Source: Candidatus Symbiothrix dinenymphae (lineage in GTDB: Bacteria > Bacteroidota > Bacteroidia > Bacteroidales > Azobacteroidaceae). Taken from it: a stretch of 43,930 nucleotides of DNA. Each line of letters starts with the position of its first letter. Positions within the stretch are counted from its first letter, which is position 1. Below the pieces are notes generated by a model. That model saw nothing but the letters and a program-made list of their open reading frames with translations, was not told the origin of the DNA and did not search any database. Below are positions 1-7,070 of the stretch, piece after piece. Position numbers and translations under genes: made by a program. The stretch lies in the NCBI GenBank assembly GCA_001417715.1, contig BBRT01000152.1, forward strand, positions 1 through 43,930, read 5' to 3'.

Positions 1-68
1 CCGCGTGACTTATCAACCACCACCACGCTTGTGCTGCCCGACCGGTTAGGCTTCCTGCGCACGTACAT
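1..68 (-). CDS. IS transposase, N-terminal fragment (runs off the window)
   Basis: Reading the minus strand from an ATG at 66-68 gives MYVRRKPNRSGSTSVVVVDK, which resembles the opening of IS1634/IS4-type (DDE) transposases as I remember them. Only 22 codons lie in the window, so the catalytic residues and the far end of the element cannot be seen. A TACCTTTG box and a perfect hairpin lie just upstream. The assignment rests on N-terminal similarity only; the element could be intact or broken beyond the edge. Confidence 0.6.
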   Translation of the reverse strand, partial: MYVRRKPNRSGSTSVVVVDKSR

Positions 69-76
69 TTCCAGAA

Positions 77-84
77 CAAAGGTA
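77..84 (-). promoter_or_regulatory. Possible -7 box of the transposase gene
   Basis: Minus-strand TACCTTTG matches the Bacteroidota -7 consensus TAnnTTTG. It lies 8 bases before the ATG, so the transcript would have almost no leader. No convincing -33 TTG is visible; that position is occupied by the hairpin at 100-122. Confidence 0.4.
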
Positions 85-99
85 ATGAAATTTGGGGGC

Positions 100-122
100 G
101 CGACACCCAAAATGGGTGTCGC
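100..122. repeat. Perfect 10-bp hairpin next to the IS gene
   Basis: Arms GCGACACCCA and TGGGTGTCGC are perfectly complementary around a 3-nt loop (AAA). It lies about 30 bases upstream of the transposase start. It may belong to the IS end or insulate the transposase from outside transcription; both are inferences. Bases 123-168 show nothing else recognisable. Confidence 0.55.
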
Positions 123-168
123 AAAATAGCTTTCGCGCTGATTATCAGTGTTTTATGGAAATGTTAAT

Positions 169-1131
169 TTATGTTATGACGAAGTCAGGAAAAACATACG
201 GATTTTGTTTCGGGTCGTTCTCGCCTGTCAAATCCTGTCCGTAGGCATGATAGCTGCCCACACCGTTTGTCCATACTTCCACCGACGAGCCTTCCGGATA
301 GTCGGCACCGCTTACAAAAGCATATTTCTGCACGAACACATCACCCGTTTCGGGATTGAGCGTTGCCACCCAATCGCCGGGAGAATCAATTCCCACTTTA
401 CCCACCTGATAAAGATATTCCGCTTCAAATTTGGATGAATCGGCGTTTATACGGTAACTCGGATTCTCTTTTTCTCCAAAAATCACATCATATCCTTTTT
501 CAAAGTGACTGTTTGGATTAAGCGGGCAAAATAGCCGCAAATGATTGAAATCGTTGCTGCCGGATAGTGAGGCATCCAACTGAACATGCGACCATATTCC
601 CCAACGAATTTGCCGGTCGGAAATGTTTTTCATCGTCACATCAAACACCACGCCGCTACCGATGGCATCCAGCGAAATCTTATGTGTGAAGCGAATGCCG
701 GTATATTCTTTATCGTCAGGACTTTGCAGAGTAATAGAACGATTGGCTTTTTCAAGTACGGTATAAGCACCTCCGTCAAGCACCGGATCGGGCGGTCCGG
801 GCCATTGAGTGGCTCCATCCCATCCCTGAGGAGCGGGCCACAATTTAGCGCCGCCCTGATTGCCCCATGCACCAACCTGTCCGAGTGTTGCCGACGGAAC
901 AGGCTTGCCTAACTGTTCGGCATTGACGAAAAAGAAACCATGAGTGCCTAATTTGTATTGCAAAATCCGTCCGCCCACAAGCGGTGCAACCTCCAACGAA
1001 ACCGTATTGTTGGAAAATTGGTAAACCGTCCAATCGCCCACTTGCAATTCTTTTACCGACTTATCGGTACAAGCCGAAAGCAGGCAGATAGGAACTGCTA
1101 TATGTAACAACCGAATTAAACCTCTTCTCAT
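169..1131 (-). CDS. DUF4380-type lipoprotein (aldose-epimerase-like fold)
   Basis: A predicted lipoprotein of 320 aa: a basic N-terminus, a hydrophobic stretch and a lipobox LSAC with the acceptor Cys near residue 21. The mature part has the blocks GGRILQYKLG, LWPAPQGWDG and WGIWSHVQLD, which I recognise as the DUF4380 type, related to galactose-mutarotase-like beta-sandwich proteins. It is the last gene of the minus-strand glycan locus. Its ATG (1129-1131) overlaps the stop of the GH5 gene before it (TGATG), so the two are translationally coupled; a longer reading would need a TTG start at 1134. Substrate unknown. It may act on the sugar released by the GH5 enzymes, but that is inferred only from position. 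Confidence 0.75.
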   Translation of the reverse strand: MRRGLIRLLHIAVPICLLSACTDKSVKELQVGDWTVYQFSNNTVSLEVAPLVGGRILQYKLGTHGFFFVNAEQLGKPVPSATLGQVGAWGNQGGAKLWPAPQGWDGATQWPGPPDPVLDGGAYTVLEKANRSITLQSPDDKEYTGIRFTHKISLDAIGSGVVFDVTMKNISDRQIRWGIWSHVQLDASLSGSNDFNHLRLFCPLNPNSHFEKGYDVIFGEKENPSYRINADSSKFEAEYLYQVGKVGIDSPGDWVATLNPETGDVFVQKYAFVSGADYPEGSSVEVWTNGVGSYHAYGQDLTGENDPKQNPYVFPDFVIT

Positions 1132-2207
1132 CAATTTAATTTATTTTTTCGCTCGCTTAATTTTTTAAAAAGTTCAAATTCTGCCGGGTCGTAGGATGTT
1201 CCGTCGTTGTGCATCAGGTCGCATTTCCATGGCTCGCCTTTCGGTTTGGCGGAGGTGGAACCCCACTCGAAGTTTGCCTGTGTCCGTCCGTTGACTAATC
1301 CCCAGAGATAACCACCGACATTTTTCTCCTTCAATACCGGTAGTATAGAAGCAGCCGGGGAACCCGGTCGGCTCATCCATTCTGTACAAATAATCGGTCT
1401 GCCGTATTCGGAACAAATCTTAATCTTGTTTTCCATTCCTTTTTTGGCATCGTAGCCGTGAAAGGATACGACATCGGAAAGTTGGAGCATTCTCTTCGTC
1501 ATAGGATGGTCAAAGCTTGCCCATGCACACACCGTCAGCGGTTGGAGTGGCTTTAATTCACGCACCCACACAAAAGTTTGCTCCATCAAGGGATGTGTTT
1601 CGCCTTGAGGTTCAAAATTGAAATTGTTATACGGTTCGTTGTAAAGGTCCCACGCGATAATCCGTTTGTCTTTCCTAAAAGGTTTCACCATTCCTTGAAC
1701 ATACGCCTTTAATTTCGGAAAAGAGGCAATATCGTCGCGCAACGCTCTCGGCGGACTTGAAACCCATTCGCCTAAAAGGACACACGGCTCAGGCTCGGGC
1801 TGCTTACCGACTGTGGCGATGCCGCCCGAAAAATTGCAGTCATCAAAAAGTATCGGCATCACGGATATACCATGTTTGGCGGCAATGCCAAGGAATTGCT
1901 CGAAGCGTTTTATGTACCCTTCGGCGTCGGCTTCCCAAACGACATAGTTCAGAAACACGCGGACGGAATTGATGCCCCATTTCTTTGCCCAGCCCAGTTC
2001 GCGGTCAATAGTCGCGGGGTCGAAAGTTTCCGCCTGCCACATTTCCACATCATTGACGGCTGTACTCGGAACGTAGTTGCAGCCAAGTATCCATGCCTGC
2101 TGTTTGTACCACTTATTCGCCTTTTCTACACTCCATTGACCTTTTTCCTGACTGAAAACCAAACTGCTCATCAGGATGGCAACGCAACACAAAAATATTT
2201 TTTTCAT
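1131..2207 (-). CDS. GH5-like glycoside hydrolase, tandem copy 1
   Basis: Secreted or periplasmic TIM-barrel glycosidase of 358 aa with a Sec signal peptide ending near VFSQ. The body resembles Bacteroidota proteins annotated as 1,4-beta-xylanase or cellulase-family glycosidase. The likely acid/base is E191 in DLYNEPYN and the likely nucleophile E276 in ICTEWMSRPG, the usual clan GH-A arrangement at the ends of strands 4 and 7. An aromatic GYLWGLVNGR motif follows. It is the third of three adjacent paralogues and the most downstream. Only 2 bases separate it from copy 2, and it overlaps the DUF4380 gene by one base. The glycan attacked cannot be read from the sequence. Compared with copy 3 it has small changes, such as GSPAA instead of GGCVATS after the nucleophile. 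Confidence 0.85.
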   Translation of the reverse strand: MKKIFLCCVAILMSSLVFSQEKGQWSVEKANKWYKQQAWILGCNYVPSTAVNDVEMWQAETFDPATIDRELGWAKKWGINSVRVFLNYVVWEADAEGYIKRFEQFLGIAAKHGISVMPILFDDCNFSGGIATVGKQPEPEPCVLLGEWVSSPPRALRDDIASFPKLKAYVQGMVKPFRKDKRIIAWDLYNEPYNNFNFEPQGETHPLMEQTFVWVRELKPLQPLTVCAWASFDHPMTKRMLQLSDVVSFHGYDAKKGMENKIKICSEYGRPIICTEWMSRPGSPAASILPVLKEKNVGGYLWGLVNGRTQANFEWGSTSAKPKGEPWKCDLMHNDGTSYDPAEFELFKKLSERKNKLN

Positions 2208-2209
2208 GA

Positions 2210-3280
2210 TTATTTATTTTTCCGCTCGCTGATATTTTTAAAAAGTTCAAATTCTGCCGGATCGTAAGGTGTTCCGTCGTTGCGCATAAGGTCGTGCATC
2301 CATGGATCGCCTTTTGGATTGGCGGCGGTGGAACTCCACTCGAAGTTTGTCTGTATCCGTCCGTTGACTAATCCCCAGAGATAACCGCCGACATTTTTCT
2401 CCTTCAACACCGGTAATACCAGAACAGCGGTGCATTTATTCACTCGGTGCATCCATTCTGTACAAATAACAGGTCTTCCATATTCGGAACAAAGTTTAAT
2501 CACGTTCTCAAAGGTTTCTTTTTTACTGTAACTATGAAACGAAACGACATCGGAAAGTTGCATCATTCTCTTTGAAAGTGGGTGTTTAAAGTCCCTCCAC
2601 GCACTCACCGTCAGCGGTTGGCGCGGCTTTAATTCACGTGCCCAGACAAAGGCTTGCTCCATCAACGGATGTGTGTCTTTTTTGCCAAAACCGTCTGCGT
2701 TATGCGCCTCGTTGTAAAGGTCCCAGGCGATAATCCGTTTGTCCTTTCCAAAATACCCCACTATGCCTTGAACATACGCCTTTAATTTCGGAAAAGAGGC
2801 CGTGTCGTCCCGCAATGCAAGTGGCGGACTTGAAACCCATCCTTTCAAACTAGCGTAAGGCTCAGGTTCGGGCTGCTTACCGATTGTGGCGATGCCGCCC
2901 GAAAAATTGCAGTCATCAAAGAGTACCGGCATCACGGATATACCATGTTTGGCGGCAATACCGAGGAACTGCTCAAAGCGTTTTATGTACCCTTTGGCAT
3001 CGGCTTCCCACACGACATAGTTCAGAAACACACGGACGGAATTGATGCCCCATTTCTTTGCCCAGCCCAGTTCGCGGTCAATAGTTGCGGGGTCGAAAGT
3101 TTCCGCCTGCCACATTTCCACATCATTGACGGCTGTACTCGGAACGTAGTTGCAGCCAAGTATCCAAGCCTGCTTTTTATACCACTTATTCGCCTTTTCT
3201 ACACTCCATTGACCTTTTTCCTGACTGAAAACCAAACTGCTCATCAGGATGGCAACGCAAAACAAAACTGTTTTCTTCAT
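2210..3280 (-). CDS. GH5-like glycoside hydrolase, tandem copy 2 (divergent middle)
   Basis: 356 aa; signal peptide, first 170 residues and C-terminal part nearly identical to copies 1 and 3. The central block differs strongly. After the acid/base E191 the usual Pro is Ala (DLYNEAHN), the following loop is ADGFGKKD rather than NNFNFEPQGE, and the segments around HSYSKKETFENV and EWMHRVNKCTAV are distinct. The nucleophile corresponds to E275. Both catalytic glutamates are present, so it should be active, and the changed loops suggest a different linkage or subsite preference (inference). It sits 2 bases from copy 1 and 2 bases from copy 3, so the three are one transcriptional unit. Confidence 0.85.
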   Translation of the reverse strand: MKKTVLFCVAILMSSLVFSQEKGQWSVEKANKWYKKQAWILGCNYVPSTAVNDVEMWQAETFDPATIDRELGWAKKWGINSVRVFLNYVVWEADAKGYIKRFEQFLGIAAKHGISVMPVLFDDCNFSGGIATIGKQPEPEPYASLKGWVSSPPLALRDDTASFPKLKAYVQGIVGYFGKDKRIIAWDLYNEAHNADGFGKKDTHPLMEQAFVWARELKPRQPLTVSAWRDFKHPLSKRMMQLSDVVSFHSYSKKETFENVIKLCSEYGRPVICTEWMHRVNKCTAVLVLPVLKEKNVGGYLWGLVNGRIQTNFEWSSTAANPKGDPWMHDLMRNDGTPYDPAEFELFKNISERKNK

Positions 3281-3282
3281 GA

Positions 3283-4356
3283 TTATTTATTTTCCCGCTC
3301 GCTTAATTTTTTAAAGAGTTCAAATTCTGCCGGGTCGTAGGATGTTCCATCCTTGTGCATCAGGTCATGTTTCCATGGCTCGCTTTTCGGATTGGCGGCG
3401 GTGGAACCCCACTCGAAGTTTGTCTGTGTTCGTCCGTTGACCAATCCCCAGAGATAGCCGCCGACATTCTTCTCCTTCAATACCGGCAGTATGGAAGTAG
3501 CTACGCAACCACCCGGACGGCTCATCCATTCCGTACAAATAATTGGTCTGCCATATTCGGAACAAATCTTAATCTTGTTTTCCATCCATTTTTTGGTATC
3601 GTAGCTGTGAAAGGATGCGACGTCGGAAAGTTGGAGCATTCTCTTCTGCACGGGATGGTCAAAGTTCGCCCATGCACTCACCGTGAGCGGTTGGCTCGGC
3701 TTTAATTCACGCACCCACACAAAAGTTTGCTCCATCAAGGGATGTGTTTCGCCTTGAGGCTCAAAATTGAAATTGTTATACGGCTCGTTGTAAAGGTCCC
3801 ACGCGATAATCCGCTTGTCTTTGCCAAACGGTTTCACCATTCCTTGGACATACGCCTTTAACTTTGGAAAAGAGGCAGGATCGTCCCGCAACGCTCTTGG
3901 TGGACTTGAAACCCATCCCCCCATAACAATACCCGGCTCCGGCTCCGGCTGCTTACCAAGTGTGGCGATGCCGCCCGAAAAATTGCAGTCATCAAAGAGT
4001 ACCGGCATCACGGAGATTCCGTGTTTGGCGGCAATACCGAGGAACTGCTCAAAGCGTTTTATATACCCTTTAGCATCGGCTTCCCACACGACATAGTTCA
4101 GGAAAACACGGACGGAATTGATGCCCCAGTTTTTTGCCCAGCCCAGTTCGCGGTCAATGGTCGCGGGGTCGAAGGTTTCCGCCTGCCAGAACTCCACATC
4201 ATTGACGGCTGTACTCGGAACGTAGTTGCAGCCAAGTATCCAAGCCTGCTGTTTGTACCACTTATTCGCCTTTTCTACACTCCATTGACCTTTCTCCTGA
4301 CTGAAAGCCATGTTGCTCATTAGGATGGCAACGCAACACAAAACTGTTTTCTTCAT
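3283..4356 (-). CDS. GH5-like glycoside hydrolase, tandem copy 3 (first in transcription)
   Basis: 357 aa with a signal peptide ending near AFSQ and a TIM-barrel body. Acid/base E191 (DLYNEPYN) and nucleophile E276 (ICTEWMSRPG) are both visible. It is the first of the three paralogues to be transcribed and has a potential promoter (TACTTTTG) just upstream, so the three enzymes and DUF4380 may be expressed separately from susCD as well as with them. It is more like copy 1 than copy 2 in the central region. It probably acts on oligosaccharides in the periplasm or at the surface; no lipobox is seen. Substrate unassigned. Confidence 0.85.
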   Translation of the reverse strand: MKKTVLCCVAILMSNMAFSQEKGQWSVEKANKWYKQQAWILGCNYVPSTAVNDVEFWQAETFDPATIDRELGWAKNWGINSVRVFLNYVVWEADAKGYIKRFEQFLGIAAKHGISVMPVLFDDCNFSGGIATLGKQPEPEPGIVMGGWVSSPPRALRDDPASFPKLKAYVQGMVKPFGKDKRIIAWDLYNEPYNNFNFEPQGETHPLMEQTFVWVRELKPSQPLTVSAWANFDHPVQKRMLQLSDVASFHSYDTKKWMENKIKICSEYGRPIICTEWMSRPGGCVATSILPVLKEKNVGGYLWGLVNGRTQTNFEWGSTAANPKSEPWKHDLMHKDGTSYDPAEFELFKKLSERENK

Positions 4357-4384
4357 ACTTTTTATTTGTTTATTTATTTTTTTG

Positions 4385-4392
4385 CAAAAGTA
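4385..4392 (-). promoter_or_regulatory. Possible internal promoter before the GH5 genes
   Basis: Minus-strand TACTTTTG fits TAnnTTTG, about 30 bases upstream of the copy 3 ATG. No clear -33 TTG was assigned. It would give the GH5/DUF4380 block its own transcript. Confidence 0.4.
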
Positions 4393-4407
4393 CGCAATTT
4401 ATTTATA

Positions 4408-5682
4408 TTAGTCCCTATATGCGCCCCACAATGACATTTCGGCAATAGCCACATAATCATTTGCTGCCGGGGTTATATACGTTGCAAAATTGTTGATGGT
4501 TTTGAACCGTATGTACCTAACCGGGTCGGCTGCATTCGGAGTTGCTGCGGAAGGCACGATGTCATATACCTGATGGTATCTGAAATAGTCCTCATCATCG
4601 GCAGTAACCGTTCCCACACTGCCGTCCAATTCATATCCCGAAGGTTTGTGCACCGTCCATTCACCCAATTTAACCCAGTTAACCCAACCGCCGTCAGGGT
4701 CGGGATTGTTGGAACCCCAGAGTTCAAATTCACGGGGAGACATCCACTGATATCTATCAGCATTAGTAGAACTATTATTTGGCCATAATTGCATGCGACT
4801 GAGAGACGCTTTATAGCCTAAATCAATGGTGAAATGCTGCGGAATGGGAGAGGCACCGGCTGATGCATAACTCCTATTTGCATTACTCGGAGCTTCTAGC
4901 CCATCCCAGAGTTTTTCAAAACTCCAATCACCAGTAGCACCCCCGGCGCCTAACCAACTATCACCGGGTAATGCTGCATTTGCCCAACTGCTTTTCGTTA
5001 ATGGCAGCTCTGTCGGGAAACTGTTTACATCTGTTACCAGAAACGTATCGATGGCTCTTGTAGTGGGGCGATAGCGCGTTTCCGTAGTAAACTCACTTCC
5101 AATTTGATAGTCCGTCAAACTGGTGAGCAGTGCATCCGCGGGAACAGTTTCTTCTTGCGGGTTTCCTGATGAGTCGAGGTACTTTATGACAAAACTGACT
5201 GCCGCAGGATTGGCAGGTCCCCACGTTAATTCCGCTCGGTCAGGGAAGAAATCAAACTTTATAAAAGCCCGAGAAGACAGCGTACTTTGATAATTCGCTC
5301 CGTAGGCTTGTCCGATTACTTCCACCGGGACAGACACATTACCATCCGCATCGTATGTTTTGACAAAAAATGTATAGGTGTCTTCTGACAGGTTGTTAAT
5401 ATCAACACTGACAATATTGTCGGTGGCGGCAATGTCAACATTGACGCTATCGGTATAATTATTCCAATATACCTGTGCTTTCACTACTTTGGGGTCAGTG
5501 CCCTTGAGCCATTGGAGCCTCACTCTGTTTCGTCCTTCCAAAACGGTCAATGCCTCCGCTTTTTGAGGATAAGTGATGCCGTTAGGGACGACAAACTCTT
5601 TGTAAGTTTCGTCCACGTCACCGCATGCGGAAAAATATACCGCACTAAAAATCGCTACTAATGAATATGTTATCTTTTTCAT
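4408..5682 (-). CDS. DUF4998-type surface lipoprotein with C-terminal discoidin-like domain
   Basis: 424 aa with a lipoprotein signal (MKKITYSLVAIF...FSACGD, acceptor Cys20). Residues about 25-210 hold two fibronectin-like beta-sandwich segments of the DUF4998 type (LEGRNRVRLQW, KAQVYWNNYTDSV, YTFFVKTYDADGNVSVPVEV). The C-terminal 200 residues are a DUF5000/F5-8 type C-like domain (QHFTIDLGYKASLSRMQLW, REFELWGSNNPDPDGGW, RYIRFKT). These families sit downstream of susCD and are thought to be surface glycan-binding proteins. Its C-terminal half resembles that of the next lipoprotein upstream, so the pair share the same glycan-binding fold. Ligand unknown. Confidence 0.8.
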   Translation of the reverse strand: MKKITYSLVAIFSAVYFSACGDVDETYKEFVVPNGITYPQKAEALTVLEGRNRVRLQWLKGTDPKVVKAQVYWNNYTDSVNVDIAATDNIVSVDINNLSEDTYTFFVKTYDADGNVSVPVEVIGQAYGANYQSTLSSRAFIKFDFFPDRAELTWGPANPAAVSFVIKYLDSSGNPQEETVPADALLTSLTDYQIGSEFTTETRYRPTTRAIDTFLVTDVNSFPTELPLTKSSWANAALPGDSWLGAGGATGDWSFEKLWDGLEAPSNANRSYASAGASPIPQHFTIDLGYKASLSRMQLWPNNSSTNADRYQWMSPREFELWGSNNPDPDGGWVNWVKLGEWTVHKPSGYELDGSVGTVTADDEDYFRYHQVYDIVPSAATPNAADPVRYIRFKTINNFATYITPAANDYVAIAEMSLWGAYRD

Positions 5683-5712
5683 CTTTGTTTATTTTTTTTA
5701 TTTTTTTTATTT

Positions 5713-6936
5713 TTAATTGTCTCTTAATTGTCCATAAAGGGTCAATTCATCAATACATATATATCCCTGTGTTAGCGGAGTCAAGTAAGTGTCAAAGGTC
5801 GAAAGTGTACGGAAACGTATATGAGTGACTGTTGGCCAAGGCTCAGGCGTTAAAGCGTTGGGCTCCAACTCAAAACTGCCTCCTGATATGGCATAATCTA
5901 AGTCTTCTTGTGTAATGGTTCCCACATCTCTTCCTGAGCCATACCCCGACGGCTTGAAATATTCCCAGCGTCCGAGCAGATGCCAGTTGTCAAAACTTCC
6001 ATTCGCAGGTGGATTATCCGAGCCATAGAGTTCAAAGATGCGAGGACAAAGACCGGCATAGTTTTCATAATTCTGTCGGGGAACCAATGCAAAACGGGAT
6101 ATTGCAACGCTGCGTCCCAAATCTATGGTGAAATGCTGCGGCATGGGAGTGGTGGCTGTCGTTGCAAACTCATGCGGATATCCATGCAGACCATCCCATA
6201 AATGCTCAATCCTAAAAATATTATAATTGCCCTCAGCAGGGTCATAAGAATCACCGGGCAACATTCCGTTTGTCCACACATCCTTTGGTATCTCTATTTC
6301 TTCCAAAGGAATCAAGCGTTCACTCACGATAGCAGATTGATTGAGCCATCGGTCTCTCACATAAACCCCGTATTTATGTTCTTTGAAGGCTACGTTTCTT
6401 GCGGTAAAAAATCCTGAATCGGCTCCTGCATAGAATGTCTGGACCGGCTCCGGCTCCCAGGTACCTGTCGAATCCACCATCACCACAAAAGAGAGATTGG
6501 CTTGCGCCGGATTTTTGAACGTCAATTTTATCCCGCCCCAAGTAGCATCCAGTTGCACCTGCGCGGCAAGAACAGACGGCGTTTCCGGCGTGATTTGTAC
6601 GGGAGTGGGGGACGATAACTTTTCGTTTCTTCCAACACTGTACAATGTCACGTCATGCGGATTGGTATCGCCAAAACCCTCCACACTCAATTCATCTACA
6701 TACAAGGAGGCTTTTGTCTCCACGGTCTCGCCGTTGCGCTCATAAACGGCTTTCACACCCAACAGATTTTTGTCATTGGGGAGCGTGTAGCGGATGATGG
6801 CACCGCCACTCGTATTCACAACTTCGCGAACGGTAATCGGCGCAGGCGCAGGCGAATCGTCCGACACTTCTTCCTGACAACCATACCCCAAGGCACCCAT
6901 CAGGAACACACTTAAAATAATTCTTTTCGTCTTCAT
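5713..6936 (-). CDS. DUF5000-type surface glycan-binding lipoprotein
   Basis: 407 aa lipoprotein (acceptor Cys in LGYGCQEE). Three parts follow in order: an N-terminal DUF4959-type domain (APAPITVREVVNTSGGAIIRY, then VKAVYERNGE and VEGFGDTNPHDVTLYSV), a central DUF5126-type domain (about 125-215) and a C-terminal DUF5000 discoidin-like domain (QHFTIDLGRSVAISRFALV, IFELYGSDNPP, THIRFRTLSTF). In Bacteroidota glycan loci such proteins sit directly after SusD, as here, and are presumed SusE/F-like surface binders. The gap to susD contains a long imperfect hairpin that may set its expression relative to susCD. Confidence 0.85.
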   Translation of the reverse strand: MKTKRIILSVFLMGALGYGCQEEVSDDSPAPAPITVREVVNTSGGAIIRYTLPNDKNLLGVKAVYERNGETVETKASLYVDELSVEGFGDTNPHDVTLYSVGRNEKLSSPTPVQITPETPSVLAAQVQLDATWGGIKLTFKNPAQANLSFVVMVDSTGTWEPEPVQTFYAGADSGFFTARNVAFKEHKYGVYVRDRWLNQSAIVSERLIPLEEIEIPKDVWTNGMLPGDSYDPAEGNYNIFRIEHLWDGLHGYPHEFATTATTPMPQHFTIDLGRSVAISRFALVPRQNYENYAGLCPRIFELYGSDNPPANGSFDNWHLLGRWEYFKPSGYGSGRDVGTITQEDLDYAISGGSFELEPNALTPEPWPTVTHIRFRTLSTFDTYLTPLTQGYICIDELTLYGQLRDN

Positions 6937-6971
6937 AATTTTTTAATTTTTTAATTTATAATTTTTTTTTT

Positions 6972-7067
6972 GTCTGAACCGTGATTTTGTCAAGATTTTC
7001 AGGATTACCAAGATATTTGTTTTCATCATGCTAATCTTGTAAATCTTGTGAAAATCATGGTTCAGAC
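6972..7067. repeat. Long imperfect inverted repeat between susD and the DUF5000 gene
   Basis: Outer arms GTCTGAACCGTGATTTT and AAAATCATGGTTCAGAC differ at one pair, and weaker complementarity extends inward over CAAGAT-type segments for about 45 bases per arm. A shorter relative with the same outer word is at 30172-30211. In RNA it would fold into a long stem between the susCD part and the downstream genes. No U-tract follows in the minus direction, so it may act as an RNA-stability or attenuation structure, or simply be a dispersed repeat. Confidence 0.75.
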
Positions 7068-7070
7068 AAT

